Origin: Pacificispira sp965223125
GTDB taxonomy: Bacteria > Pseudomonadota > Alphaproteobacteria > UBA8366 > Aestuariispiraceae
Assembly: GCA_965223125.1 (NCBI GenBank)
Contig: OZ244984.1
Span: 1,922,001-1,986,000 of the forward strand
Reading direction: 5' to 3'
DNA: 64,000 bases
Position 1 is the stretch's first letter, and each line of letters opens with the position of its first letter. Below are positions 50,976 through 62,381 of this stretch, in pieces. The notes beneath the pieces are model-generated. The model worked only from the letters and a program-made list of their open reading frames with translations. It had not been told where the DNA came from and searched no databases. Position numbers and translations under genes: made by a program.

Positions 50976-51905
50976 GTGACAACGGACACGGCCGAGCCGT
51001 CCCCACCAACCGGCAGCGCGGCACATCGGAAGGCGCGGCTGTCGGAATTCTTCCGACGCGACGGGGTGCGCGGCTTCACGCTGATGAGCCCGGCCTTCCT
51101 GTTCGCGCTCGCCCTGCTGGCGGTGCCGATCACCGTCATCATCACCTTCAGCTTCTGGACTCAGAACTATCTCGACATCGATACCACGCTGACGCTCCAG
51201 AACTATGTGGATGTCTGGACCAAGCCGATCTATGGCGCACTGCTGAACCGCTCGCTCTTCGTTGCCGGGACGGTGACGCTGCTTACCGTCGTCCTGGCCT
51301 ATCCGCTGGCCTATTACGTTGCCTTCCACGTGAAGGAACGTCAGGGGCTCTGGATCTTCCTGATCACCATTCCATTCTGGACCAGCTACCTGCTGCGGAT
51401 TTTCGCCTGGAAGCTGATCCTGGGCTATAATGGTGTGGTCAATACCTCACTGATGGAACTCGGCCTGATCGACGAACCGCTCAGCTTCATCCTCTACAAT
51501 CTGAATGCGGTCATTCTGACACTCTCCCACGCTTGGATGCCCTTCGCGATCCTGCCGATTTTTGTCTCACTGCAAAAGATCGACCGCAGTCTGCTTGAGG
51601 CCGCGACCGATCTGGGCGACGGGCCGGTGCGACGGTTCCTGCGGGTGACGCTGCCGCTGTCCCTGCCCGGCGTCATCGCCGCAACTGTCGTCGTCTTCAT
51701 TCCGACGGTCGGGGACTATGTCACGCCGATGCTGGTCGGCGGCACCGACGGGCTGATGATTGCCAACATGATCCAGATCCAGTTTGGCAAGGCAAACAAC
51801 TGGCCACTGGGTGCGGCGCTCGCAGTGACCACCATGGTGGCTGTCACACTGGCAGCGGTGGGTGTCGTATTGCTGCTGCGGTGGCTCGCCAGTCGGGCGC
51901 GATAA
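50976..51905 (+). CDS. ABC transporter permease, PotB type (second pair)
   Basis: 309 residues from GTG at 50976. Six helices: FLFALALLAVPITVIITFSF, FLITIPFWTSYLLRIFAWKL, and EAA loop EAATDLGDGPVRRFLRVTLP. A parallel of the permease at 48383 but clearly diverged. Next gene follows after 17 bases. Confidence 0.92.
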   Translation: MTTDTAEPSPPTGSAAHRKARLSEFFRRDGVRGFTLMSPAFLFALALLAVPITVIITFSFWTQNYLDIDTTLTLQNYVDVWTKPIYGALLNRSLFVAGTVTLLTVVLAYPLAYYVAFHVKERQGLWIFLITIPFWTSYLLRIFAWKLILGYNGVVNTSLMELGLIDEPLSFILYNLNAVILTLSHAWMPFAILPIFVSLQKIDRSLLEAATDLGDGPVRRFLRVTLPLSLPGVIAATVVVFIPTVGDYVTPMLVGGTDGLMIANMIQIQFGKANNWPLGAALAVTTMVAVTLAAVGVVLLLRWLASRAR

Positions 51906-51922
51906 GCGGGAAAGGGGACGGA

Positions 51923-52723
51923 ATGCGCTTCAAATTCCTGACAGTCTATGCCGTCGGCTTCATGGTGTTCCTGTATCTGCCAGTCCTGTTCTTGCCGCTG
52001 TTCTCCTTCAACGACAGCACCATCGTCGCCTTTCCGCTGAAAGGGTTCACGCTGCAATGGTATGAAAACCTGCTCAGCGAAACCACGATGCACCAGGCCT
52101 TCTTCAACAGCATGAAGGTTGCCTGCGCCACTGCGGTCGTCTCGACATTGCTTGGCATCAGCGCGGCACGGGCGGTCACGCGCTACAATTTCTTCGCCAA
52201 GAAACCGATCACCGCCTTTGTCATGCTGCCCCTGGTCCTGCCGGAGATCATCGTCGCGATTTCCCTGCTTGTGGTGATCCTCTGGCTTGGCTTCGACCTG
52301 TCGCTGTTCAGCGTCACACTGGGTCATATCCTGATGACCGTTCCCTTCGCGACCGCCGTGCTGATCTCAAGCTTCGAAGGCTTCGACCGCAGCCTGGAGG
52401 AAGCATCGATGGACCTGGGCGAAGGGCCGTTCATGACCTTCCTGCGCGTAACTCTGCCGATGGTCGCGCCGGGCATCGTCTCCAGCCTGCTGATCACCTT
52501 CACGATCTCGCTGGATGAATTCATCGTCGCCTTCTTCCTTACCGGGACGGAGCCGACCCTGCCGATCTATATCTGGGGGCAGCTTCGTTTCATCGCGAAA
52601 CTGCCCAATATCGTGGCCCTGGGCAGCATCCTGCTGGTCGCATCTTTCCTGCTGCTGTGTCTGGCAGAACTGATGCGGCGGCGGGCACAACGGCGCACTG
52701 GAATCCAAGGAAGCGTAATATGA
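51923..52723 (+). CDS. ABC transporter permease, PotC type (second pair)
   Basis: 266 residues from ATG at 51923. Six helices with FMVFLYLPVLFLPLFSFNDS and EAA loop EASMDLGEGPFMTFLRVTLP. The longer upstream reading frame has no ribosome-binding site. It overlaps the ATPase gene by four bases. Confidence 0.92.
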   Translation: MRFKFLTVYAVGFMVFLYLPVLFLPLFSFNDSTIVAFPLKGFTLQWYENLLSETTMHQAFFNSMKVACATAVVSTLLGISAARAVTRYNFFAKKPITAFVMLPLVLPEIIVAISLLVVILWLGFDLSLFSVTLGHILMTVPFATAVLISSFEGFDRSLEEASMDLGEGPFMTFLRVTLPMVAPGIVSSLLITFTISLDEFIVAFFLTGTEPTLPIYIWGQLRFIAKLPNIVALGSILLVASFLLLCLAELMRRRAQRRTGIQGSVI

Positions 52724-53805
52724 GCGACAAGCCGATCATTCAAATCGACAAGGTCTGGCGCCGCTTCGGCGATGTGGCCGCCCTGGACGGGGTCAGCGTG
52801 GACATCCGCGCGGGCGAGTTCTTCTCCCTGCTGGGTCCGTCCGGCTGCGGCAAGACCACGCTGCTGCGCCTGATTGCCGGGTTCGACGACCCGACGGAAG
52901 GACGCATTCTGATCGACGGGCAGCCGATGATGGGCGTCCCGGCCAATCGCCGCCCGACGAATATGGTGTTCCAGTCCTATGCTGTCTTCCCGCATCTGAC
53001 GGTGGCGCAGAATGTCGCCTATGGCCTGCGCCGCCAGAATCTGAGCCGCGCGGCACGGGATGAGCAGGTCGAAGCATCCTTGCAGCAGGTCGGCCTCGGC
53101 GGGCTCGGCCATCGCCGTTCAACCGAGCTTTCCGGCGGCCAGCGCCAGCGAGTCGCGCTGGCCCGTGCGCTGATCATGCGCCCGAAGGTGCTGCTGCTGG
53201 ACGAGCCGCTGTCCGCGCTGGACAAGAAGCTGCGTGAGCATATGCAGGTGGAACTGCGGCAGTTGCAGCGTCAGGTCGGCATCACCTTCATTCTGGTCAC
53301 CCATGACCAGGAGGAGGCGCTGACCATGTCCGACCGGATCGCGGTGATGTTCGGTGGCAAGATCATCCAGTGCGATACGCCGGAACAGATCTACCAGCAC
53401 CCGATCAGCACCACGGTCGCCAATTTCATCGGTGGTATGAATGTGATCGAGGCGAAGGTCACGGACCAGAATGAAGAGACCGTGACTGTCGATGCAGCCA
53501 TTTTCGGTCAGGTGACGCTGCGCAATCCCTACAGGCAGCAATTCAATGGCGACTTTGCCGTCGGCGTCAGGCCGGAGCGCCTGACCCTGCTTTATGAACC
53601 GGACCACAGGGCAGAACGCGAACTGCCGGGCCGTATCGCCAATGCCTCCTATTACGGCGACATGACCTATTACGACATTACCCTGCCCGGACGCGAGGCT
53701 CCCGTCACCGTCTCCATGCGCAACACCGTCGGGCGGCGCATTCTGGCGGAAGGCAATGAGGTCCGGATTGGCTGGGGTCCGGAATCGCTCGTTCCGCTGG
53801 GATAG
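52720..53805 (+). CDS. ABC transporter ATPase, PotA type
   Basis: 361 residues. Walker A GPSGCGKTTLLRLIAG, signature LSGGQRQRVALARAL, Walker B LLLDEPLSALD and H-loop VTHDQEEALTM. A C-terminal TOBE-type regulatory domain follows (from about 275, ending NEVRIGWGPESLVPLG). The ATG overlaps the permease stop (ATGA). It is the only ATPase for the two permease pairs in the window. Confidence 0.95.
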   Translation: MSDKPIIQIDKVWRRFGDVAALDGVSVDIRAGEFFSLLGPSGCGKTTLLRLIAGFDDPTEGRILIDGQPMMGVPANRRPTNMVFQSYAVFPHLTVAQNVAYGLRRQNLSRAARDEQVEASLQQVGLGGLGHRRSTELSGGQRQRVALARALIMRPKVLLLDEPLSALDKKLREHMQVELRQLQRQVGITFILVTHDQEEALTMSDRIAVMFGGKIIQCDTPEQIYQHPISTTVANFIGGMNVIEAKVTDQNEETVTVDAAIFGQVTLRNPYRQQFNGDFAVGVRPERLTLLYEPDHRAERELPGRIANASYYGDMTYYDITLPGREAPVTVSMRNTVGRRILAEGNEVRIGWGPESLVPLG

Positions 53806-53842
53806 CGGTTTTCCATATTCCTCTCCAAACGGAAAATCGCGA

Positions 53843-53956
53843 CTCACGCGATTGAGCCGGATTATCTCTGACATCGCTCACGCGATTGAACCGGATTACC
53901 TCTGACATCGCTCACGCGATTGAACCGGATTACCTCTGACATCGCTCACGCGATTG
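53843..53956. repeat. 34-bp tandem repeats
   Basis: Three copies of a 34-base unit starting CTCACGCGATTGA (53843, 53877, 53911), plus a partial fourth (53945-53956). The second and third are identical, while the first differs at two positions. It lies between the potA-type gene and the TVP38-like gene. The unit holds ATCGCTCACGCGAT; no coding role is seen. Confidence 0.88.
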
Positions 53957-54035
53957 TCATGGAACGTCAATGGTGGTCTGCTGGCGGATCGACTATGAGC
54001 AGAGGTACAGTCGAATCAGACCTCTGTGAGGAGCC

Positions 54036-54767
54036 ATGAGCAGTACCGTGATCGATGAAACGCCCCCACCGAAAAAACCGCTCTGGCAGCGTCTTCTGCC
54101 GCTTCTGATTCTGGCAGGGCTGTTCATCGCCTTTTTCGTACTGGATCTCGGGCGGTTCGTCAGTTTCGAGGTGCTGCGTGAGCATCGTGAAACGTTGCAG
54201 GCCTTTGTCGTCGCGAATGCCGTGCTGGCGGTTCTGATCTATGCCGCACTGTATGTCGTGATCGTGGCAGCCTCATTGCCCGGTGCAACCGTTTTCACCG
54301 TGGCGGGCGGGTTTTTGTTCGGCAGCATTCTGGCGACGTTCTACACCGTTTTCGCGGCCACTCTGGGGGCCACCCTGATTTTCCTGATCGCGCGCGGCGC
54401 ATTGGGCGATAGTCTGCGCAGGAAAGCGGGCGGGCGGCTCGACCGGATACTGGACGGATTCCGGGATGATGCGTTCTGCTATCTGATGGTGCTGCGTCTG
54501 GTTCCTCTTTTCCCGTTCTTCCTGGTGAATATCGCCCCCGCCTTTGCCGGGGTACCGCTGCGTATCTATGTCGCCGCGACGTTTCTGGGGATCATTCCCG
54601 GCACCTTTGTCTATGCACAGGTTGGAACCGGGCTGGGCAGTGTCTTTGATCGGGGGGAGAGTTTCACCCTGGGCGGGGTGCTGACACCGGAAATCGTGAT
54701 CGCGCTGCTGGGGCTTGCCCTGCTGTCCCTGATCCCGGTGATCTATAGGCGGTTCCGCAAGGGCTGA
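54036..54767 (+). CDS. TVP38/TMEM64 (DedA-like) membrane protein
   Basis: 243 residues, about five membrane helices. VAASLPGATVFTVAGGFLFG and LRLVPLFPFFLVNIAPAFAG are the SNARE-associated (DedA/VTT) domain signatures. Relatives are lipid scramblase-like or transport proteins. The N-terminal 40 residues carry a charged start and one helix. Confidence 0.9.
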   Translation: MSSTVIDETPPPKKPLWQRLLPLLILAGLFIAFFVLDLGRFVSFEVLREHRETLQAFVVANAVLAVLIYAALYVVIVAASLPGATVFTVAGGFLFGSILATFYTVFAATLGATLIFLIARGALGDSLRRKAGGRLDRILDGFRDDAFCYLMVLRLVPLFPFFLVNIAPAFAGVPLRIYVAATFLGIIPGTFVYAQVGTGLGSVFDRGESFTLGGVLTPEIVIALLGLALLSLIPVIYRRFRKG

Positions 54768-54771
54768 GCGG

Positions 54772-55281
54772 TCATTCCGAAACGACGGTGGCGGTCTGCC
54801 CCGAGGTGCGGACCTCCCGCGTCAGGTCGAATAGATTGCCCGCATCGTCCCGTGCCCAGTATTGCAGCGTGATCCGGTCCGGATCGATTGGGGTAGCGAA
54901 ATGATGTTCCCGCTGGGTCAGGCTGCCGCTCGGCTCGATGCGATAGCGCACGCAGGCATCGGCACAGGATTTCGCATCCTCGACGCAGACCTTGCCGCGA
55001 TAGATGTAGAGACCGATCCCCGCCGTCTCCTTGAAGCGCCGGTTATGGGTGAAGCGGTGACGCCCCTCCTCGAAGGAATAGCTGAATTCCTCAAAGGTCA
55101 GGGCAACACGGGCCGGAACATCCGACACGACGCTGGGTTCTGGAATATCCCGCAGGCAGGCTGCACCGGGCACACTTGGGACCGCAGAGGTATCGGATTT
55201 CTGGGTATCCTGCGATTCGTCACAGGCGGCGAGGCCAAGCAACAGCATCAGCGCCCATAGGGCGGGTATCCATGAACGCAT
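54772..55281 (-). CDS. Putative lipoprotein
   Basis: 169 residues. Signal peptide with lipobox LAAC. The mature part has six cysteines (CLRD, KVCVED, SCADACVRY) and a beta-rich pattern; no family recognised. Convergent with the TVP38-like gene, four bases apart. Confidence 0.7.
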   Translation of the reverse strand: MRSWIPALWALMLLLGLAACDESQDTQKSDTSAVPSVPGAACLRDIPEPSVVSDVPARVALTFEEFSYSFEEGRHRFTHNRRFKETAGIGLYIYRGKVCVEDAKSCADACVRYRIEPSGSLTQREHHFATPIDPDRITLQYWARDDAGNLFDLTREVRTSGQTATVVSE

Positions 55282-55368
55282 CCGACAGTACCCTTTTCAA
55301 CGACCCGCATCGGCCAGTAATGATTACCCTTATATGCGCGTCGCCGAATGCTGTCCATTGCATCACGA

Positions 55369-56802
<1,434 letters not shown>

Positions 56803-56980
56803 AGGGTTTCCTTCGGTTCAGATTTTCCAGACTGTGTCGCGGACTTGCTTGTGCGACGTGGCATACATGTAACAAATGGGCGTCCAAATCAAAGGATGCC
56901 TGCCGTGTGGCATAGCGTTATCCGATGGTTCGGGTTATGCAACCCTCTGCGGTCTGGATCGGACGGGTTTGTCTTTCACA

Positions 56981-58387
56981 ATGTCAGATAGGGATGCGAA
57001 CGTCATGGGCAAGACCCAGCCACCGACCGGCGAGCCCAGCAAGATGGTCCAGGCAACAGATGGCGGGTCTGTCCGCACGGGTTCTTTCCCGCAGGAACAT
57101 CCGCTGCGCTATGCCCTGACAAACGAATTGCATGCGCGTCCCTTCGAAATGCTGGTGCCGCCGGTTCAGGCGACAATGTATGCCAGCGTTCTGGGGGAAA
57201 ACTGCGGCACCGTCGTTCATGATCATCTGCGCCTGTTGTGCGAACGACACGGTGTTAACCCGCCGACGCCGGACATGAATCATTTCTCAGCCGATTTCGG
57301 CCCGTTTCGCCTGCGCTTCGAACAACATACGGAATTCGTCTCCTATACCGTGCTGCGCCGGGGGCGGTTTGAGAGACCGTTTGAGAAGCCGGCGTCCGAT
57401 TACCTGCCGAAGGACTGGCTCGATTCCATGCCGGGTCAGGTTCTGGTGGCTGTCCATGTCGCGGTATTGCCATTGGAAGGGGACGATCCAACAGTGGAAG
57501 AACTGTCGGATCTGTTCGTGCCGGAAGGTCTGGTCACCAGCACTTTGGCTGGCAGGTCGGCACAGGTCTGGACGGATCTGCGCATCCATGGCGACGGTTA
57601 CAATCGCGTTTTGCTGAAACCCCGTGACCTGCCCCCCGCCAAAGCCGGACGCATGGTGCAACGGTTGCAGGAGATCGCCGCCTATCGCAATTTGGCCCTG
57701 CTGGGTCTGCCTGCCGCGCGGGAGGTTGGGCCGGAACTGACGCGGATCGATGGCGGTCTTGCTACACTGACGGCAGAGATCGCTGCCCTGGTCGAATTCG
57801 AGGCCGAGACCGATGACGGGGTCCGGCGTGAGGCCGATCTGCTGATTCAGTTGATGCAGCTTTCCGCCGAGATCGAGCGGTTGAATGCCCTTCACAGCTA
57901 CAGGTTTTCCGCCTCGCGTGCCTATTTTGCGCTGGTGAAATCGCGACTTGCCGAATTGCGGGAGGAGCGTCACGAAGGCTACCAGACCATTCAGGAATTT
58001 CTCGACCGGCGGCTTGCCCCCGCCATGCGGACCTGTGAATCGGTGGAAAGCCGCATGGCGGATATGTCCCGCCGTGCGACACGGGCGGCCAACCTGCTGC
58101 GCACCCGGGTCGATTTCATGCTGGAGCGCCAGAATCAGGGGCTGCTCGGCTCGATGGATCGTCGGGCAAAGCTGCAACTGCGTCTGCAACAGACAGTCGA
58201 GGGCCTGTCGGTCGCTGCAATCACCTATTATGCCGTCGGTCTCGTCGGCTATGCGGCGAAGGGATTGATGGAAAGTGGCGTTCCGGTCCATGCTCCGCTG
58301 GTGCAGGGGATCGCGGTTCCGGTCGTGGCCCTGGCGGTATGGTTCGGTCTGAGGCGGGCGCGTGACCGCATGGAAAGGGACGATTGA
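56981..58387 (+). CDS. DUF3422 family protein
   Basis: About 468 residues. Typical N-terminus HPLRYALTNELHARPFEMLV, a large helical middle part (residues 260-390) and two membrane helices at the C-terminus (SVAAITYYAVGLVGYAAKGL and VQGIAVPVVALAVWFGL). The start is uncertain: ATG at 56981 or 57005. Function unknown; common in alphaproteobacteria and related to membrane-anchored CorA-like or coiled-coil proteins. Confidence 0.85.
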   Translation: MSDRDANVMGKTQPPTGEPSKMVQATDGGSVRTGSFPQEHPLRYALTNELHARPFEMLVPPVQATMYASVLGENCGTVVHDHLRLLCERHGVNPPTPDMNHFSADFGPFRLRFEQHTEFVSYTVLRRGRFERPFEKPASDYLPKDWLDSMPGQVLVAVHVAVLPLEGDDPTVEELSDLFVPEGLVTSTLAGRSAQVWTDLRIHGDGYNRVLLKPRDLPPAKAGRMVQRLQEIAAYRNLALLGLPAAREVGPELTRIDGGLATLTAEIAALVEFEAETDDGVRREADLLIQLMQLSAEIERLNALHSYRFSASRAYFALVKSRLAELREERHEGYQTIQEFLDRRLAPAMRTCESVESRMADMSRRATRAANLLRTRVDFMLERQNQGLLGSMDRRAKLQLRLQQTVEGLSVAAITYYAVGLVGYAAKGLMESGVPVHAPLVQGIAVPVVALAVWFGLRRARDRMERDD

Positions 58388-58777
58388 GGAGCAGGGCGCG
58401 ATGGGTGCTACAATCTGTCGCTGATGGGGAATGGGCGCAGAAAACTTGCCTGAAGAACGGGTGGATGGTGGGCCTGGACCATGTGCAAATGCCTGAATTC
58501 CGCAGGATTTTGGCGATTTCCGTTGATTTGGCGGACGCGCTGGTGTTTAACCCGAACACTGGGTTGATGCTCTGGCTGGCGGAATGACTCCGGTCCGTGC
58601 CGCCTTGAACGCGGGGCGCAGCGGGGTAGAATACGGATGTATCAGCGTGGCCTTCTTTCCGGTGTGTCGGGTTCCTGAGCCTGGGATCGGAAATTGACCG
58701 TTGCTGTGAACAGATTAACGCGCAATCCACCCCCTGACCGGGCGGACCGGATCGCGGGGGAAAACGGGAGATCAAGG
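58388..58777. other. 390-base gap before coxB
   Basis: No supported gene. A short + strand frame (58384-58587) overlaps the DUF3422 stop but has no family or ribosome-binding site. The coxB promoter should lie here; I do not see a convincing one. Confidence 0.4.
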
Positions 58778-59653
58778 GTGCGCAAGCTCTTTACGACTTT
58801 GTCCGGATTGGCCGCAGTCGCTTATGGCGCGGTGTCCAGTGCGGGACATGCATTGGCGGCCAAGGCGGAACCCTGGCAGCTTGGCCTGCCGGAACCGGTG
58901 ACGCCGCTTGCCCGTCAGATGGCGGATTTTCATAATTACTGGCTGATGCCGATCATTACCGTGATCACGGTGTTTGTGCTGCTGCTGCTGCTGTATGTCT
59001 GCTGGCGCTTCCGTGAAAGTGCGAATCCGGTGCCGTCAAAAACGACGCACAACTCCCTGCTTGAGGTGCTCTGGACCGGGATTCCGGTGCTGATTCTTGT
59101 CGTCATGGCTTTCCCCTCGCTGAAATTGCTGTACGCAACGGATGCGGTTGAGGATTCCGAAATGACGATCAAGATCGTCGGGCATCAGTGGTTCTGGGAG
59201 TATCAGTATCCCGATCACGGTAACTTCTATATGGAATCCCGCCTGCTGGCCGCCACGCATGAGGAAGCCGCTGAGCAGAACGTGGTGCGCTTGATGTCGA
59301 CCGACGAAGTGCTGGTGCTGCCGGTCGATACCAAGATCCGCTTCCAGATGACCTCTGCCGACGTGCTGCACAACTGGTCGCTCAGTGATTTCGGCGTGCG
59401 CATGGACACGGTCCCGGGGCGGCTGAACGAGGCCTGGACGCTGGTGGAGCGCACCGGAACCTATTACGGCTTCTGCTCCGAACTGTGCGGTGAAGCCCAT
59501 GCTTTCATGCCGATCCAGGTCGAGGTCGTTTCGAAAGAGGATTTCGTGGTCTGGGTTGAGGGCGCGCGGGAAAAGTATGATCCCGTTGAAGAGGCAATCG
59601 GTCCTGCGACCACCAATGAATTGGCCACATCGCCGACCATTACGGTTGAGTGA
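58778..59653 (+). CDS. coxB: Cytochrome c oxidase subunit II
   Basis: 291 residues from GTG at 58778, after GGGAG at seven bases, giving a signal peptide (LFTTLSGLAAVAYGAVSSAG). Two membrane helices (MPIITVITVFVLLLLLYVCW; VLWTGIPVLILVVMAFP) and then the cupredoxin domain with the CuA site GFCSELCGEAHAFMP. HQWFWEYQYP is the electron-entry patch. First gene of the cox operon. Confidence 0.95.
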   Translation: MRKLFTTLSGLAAVAYGAVSSAGHALAAKAEPWQLGLPEPVTPLARQMADFHNYWLMPIITVITVFVLLLLLYVCWRFRESANPVPSKTTHNSLLEVLWTGIPVLILVVMAFPSLKLLYATDAVEDSEMTIKIVGHQWFWEYQYPDHGNFYMESRLLAATHEEAAEQNVVRLMSTDEVLVLPVDTKIRFQMTSADVLHNWSLSDFGVRMDTVPGRLNEAWTLVERTGTYYGFCSELCGEAHAFMPIQVEVVSKEDFVVWVEGAREKYDPVEEAIGPATTNELATSPTITVE

Positions 59654-59728
59654 TCGCATCGGCGACTGGATGAAACGTTGCGGTCTGCGGTATCGCCCGA
59701 GGCCGATCAGGGAAGACGGAGAAGTTTG

Positions 59729-61348
59729 ATGGGATATGCGGCAGCAGCGCATCATGACGATCATGGTACCCCGACGGGCATCGCCCGTTGGCTGTTCTCG
59801 ACCAACCACAAGGATATCGGGACGATGTATCTCATCTTCTCGATCGTTGCCGGGGTGATCGGGGGTGCCGCATCGGTCTATATGCGCATGGAGCTTCAGG
59901 CGCCGGGGGTGCAGTATATGGCCAGCGGCAGCGAATGGAACACGGTGATCACGGCGCATGGCCTGATCATGGTGTTCTTCGTCGTCATGCCGGGGCTGAT
60001 CGGCGGGTTCGGAAACTGGTTCGTGCCGCTGATGATCGGTGCGCCGGACATGGCTTTCCCGCGCATGAACAACATCTCCTTCTGGCTGCTCATTCCCGCC
60101 TTCGCGCTGCTGCTGCTTTCCGCAGTGATTGGCGGCGGGGCCGGGACCGGCTGGACGCTCTATCCGCCGCTGTCGAATACAGGGCAGGGGCTGTTCACCG
60201 GCCATGATCTGGCGGCGGTCGATCTTGCGATCTTCGCGCTGCATCTTGCCGGGGCCAGTTCAATCCTGGGTGCGATCAATTTCATCACCACCATCTTCAA
60301 CATGCGCGCGCCGGGCATGACGCTGCACAAGATGCCGCTTTTTGCCTGGTCGATGCTGGTCACGGCCTTCCTGCTGGTGCTCTCACTGCCGGTGCTCGGC
60401 GGGGCCATCACCATGCTGCTGACCGACCGGAATTTCGGGACTTCCTTCTTCCGTCCGGAAGGCGGCGGTGATCCGATCCTGTTCCAGCATCTGTTCTGGT
60501 TCTTCGGACATCCGGAAGTGTACATCATGATCCTGCCCGCCTTCGGGATACTGAGCCATGTTGTCTCGACCTTTTCGAAGAAGCCGGTTTTCGGGTATCT
60601 CGGCATGGCCTATGCCATGGTGTCTATCGGAGCCATCGGCTTCATCGTCTGGGCGCACCACATGTACACGGTTGGCCTCGACGTCGATACCCGCGCCTAT
60701 TTCACTGCCGCGACGATGGTGATCGCGGTGCCGACCGGCATCAAGATATTCAGTTGGATCGCGACGATGTGGGGCGGGTCGATCCGCTTCACCGTGCCGA
60801 TGCTCTGGGCAATCGGGTTCATCTTCCTGTTCACGCTCGGTGGTGTGACCGGCGTCGTGCTGGCCAATGCGGGCATGGACCTTCAGCTTCACGACACCTA
60901 TTACGTGGTCGCGCATTTCCATTACGTGCTGTCGCTCGGTGCCGTCTTCGCGCTGTTCATGGGCATGTATTACTGGATGGGCAAAATGTCCGGGCGCGAG
61001 ATTCCGAACTGGGCCGGGCAGATTCATTTCTGGACGACCTTCATCGGCGTCAACCTGACCTTCTTCCCGCAGCATTTCCTGGGTCTTGCCGGGATGCCGC
61101 GCCGGTATATCGACTATGCCGACGGGTTTGAGATGTGGAACCTGATTTCGTCCCTGGGGGCCTATCTCTCCTTCGCCTCGACCCTGTTCTTCATCATCGT
61201 GCTGATCTACACCCTGGTTGCTGGCCGCAAGGCGGCTGCCAATCCATGGGGTGAAGGGGCGACGACGCTGGAATGGACGGTCAGTTCACCGCCGCCGTTC
61301 CATACCTTCAATACGCTGCCGCGCATCAGCGGGGGTGGCGGCCACTGA
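59729..61348 (+). CDS. coxA: Cytochrome c oxidase subunit I
   Basis: 539 residues, twelve membrane helices, catalytic subunit of an aa3-type proton pump. Haem ligands include His in ITAHGLIMVFF and in AHFHYVLS; CuB ligands are in WFFGHPEVYI (with the crosslinked Tyr) and AHHMYTVG. The D- and K-channel residues appear in place (GNWFVPLMIGAPDMAFPRMN). Start at 59729 after GGAGAAG. Confidence 0.98.
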   Translation: MGYAAAAHHDDHGTPTGIARWLFSTNHKDIGTMYLIFSIVAGVIGGAASVYMRMELQAPGVQYMASGSEWNTVITAHGLIMVFFVVMPGLIGGFGNWFVPLMIGAPDMAFPRMNNISFWLLIPAFALLLLSAVIGGGAGTGWTLYPPLSNTGQGLFTGHDLAAVDLAIFALHLAGASSILGAINFITTIFNMRAPGMTLHKMPLFAWSMLVTAFLLVLSLPVLGGAITMLLTDRNFGTSFFRPEGGGDPILFQHLFWFFGHPEVYIMILPAFGILSHVVSTFSKKPVFGYLGMAYAMVSIGAIGFIVWAHHMYTVGLDVDTRAYFTAATMVIAVPTGIKIFSWIATMWGGSIRFTVPMLWAIGFIFLFTLGGVTGVVLANAGMDLQLHDTYYVVAHFHYVLSLGAVFALFMGMYYWMGKMSGREIPNWAGQIHFWTTFIGVNLTFFPQHFLGLAGMPRRYIDYADGFEMWNLISSLGAYLSFASTLFFIIVLIYTLVAGRKAAANPWGEGATTLEWTVSSPPPFHTFNTLPRISGGGGH

Positions 61349-61446
61349 TCCCGGCCCGGCGGTCCGCCTGTAGAAGCGGATCGCCGCCGACCGGGCGGCC
61401 TGTTTAGGGAAGCCTTGAGAAACTTTGTATCCGGGATACCGACCGC

Positions 61447-62367
61447 GTGAGTGATATGAGCCTGCAATCCGCCGAATTCGGCCAGACAGATGTCTTCAAG
61501 GGGGCGGAGGTCCGTGACTTCCTGCGCCTGCTGAAACCGCGCGTCATGTCCCTTGTGGTCTTTTCCGGCTTTGCCGGTCTTTTCGTCGCGCCGGGCACGC
61601 TGCATCCGTTGCTGGCCGCCGTCGCCGTGCTGTGCATTGCCATTGGGGCCGGTGCGGCGGGGGCCGTCAATATGTGGTACGACCGCGATATCGATGCGAT
61701 CATGACCCGCACACGGGGCCGTCCGATTCCGCGCGGCAAGGTCGCGCCGGAGGATGCGCTGGCCTTTGGCACGGTGCTGTCCATCGGGTCGGTTCTGATC
61801 ATGGCGCTGGCGGTCAACTATGTCGCCGCCGCGATTCTGGCGGTGGCGATCCTGTTCTATGTCTTCGTCTATACGATGTGGCTGAAACGCTCCACGCCGC
61901 AGAACATCGTGATTGGCGGGGCGGCGGGCGCGTTTCCGCCGATGATCGGCTGGGCGGCGGTGACCGGCGGCGTTTCGGTCGAATCCCTGGTCCTGTTCAG
62001 CCTGATCTTTTTCTGGACGCCGCCGCATTTCTGGGCGCTGGCGCTGTATCGGCGCGGTGACTATGCCGATGCCGGGGTGCCCATGCTGCCGGTCGTTGCG
62101 GGCGTGCGCGAAACCAAGAAGCAGATGCTGATCTATACAGTCCTACTGTTCCCGCTGGCCATCGCGCCCTACTGGCTGGGTGTTGCCGGGCCGCTTTACG
62201 GCATGGCGGCGACCGTGCTGGGCGGGCTGTTCCTGCTGTCGGCCATCGCCGTCTGGCGGGATGCGGGTGACAGGGCCGCAAAGCGCATGTTCGGTTATTC
62301 CATTTTCTATCTGTTCGCGATATTCGGGGCGATGATCCTGGATCGCGGTACCGGCCTGCTGGGCTAG
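61447..62367 (+). CDS. ctaB: Haem O synthase (protohaem farnesyltransferase)
   Basis: 306 residues, nine membrane helices, UbiA family. It attaches a farnesyl group to haem B for the oxidase. The catalytic Asp motif NMWYDRDIDAIMTRTRGRP is intact. Start GTG at 61447. A hairpin in the 98-base gap after coxA (CGGCGGTCCGC / GCGGATCGCCG, 61357-61386) may attenuate or separate the transcripts. Confidence 0.97.
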   Translation: MSDMSLQSAEFGQTDVFKGAEVRDFLRLLKPRVMSLVVFSGFAGLFVAPGTLHPLLAAVAVLCIAIGAGAAGAVNMWYDRDIDAIMTRTRGRPIPRGKVAPEDALAFGTVLSIGSVLIMALAVNYVAAAILAVAILFYVFVYTMWLKRSTPQNIVIGGAAGAFPPMIGWAAVTGGVSVESLVLFSLIFFWTPPHFWALALYRRGDYADAGVPMLPVVAGVRETKKQMLIYTVLLFPLAIAPYWLGVAGPLYGMAATVLGGLFLLSAIAVWRDAGDRAAKRMFGYSIFYLFAIFGAMILDRGTGLLG

Positions 62368-62381
62368 GGGAGATACTGTCG

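Noticed and set aside
53843..53956. CRISPR array
   Set aside because: The repeats are contiguous with no unique spacers and there are no cas genes.
58384..58587. Short + strand frame after the DUF3422 gene
   Set aside because: No start signal and no recognised sequence; probably chance.
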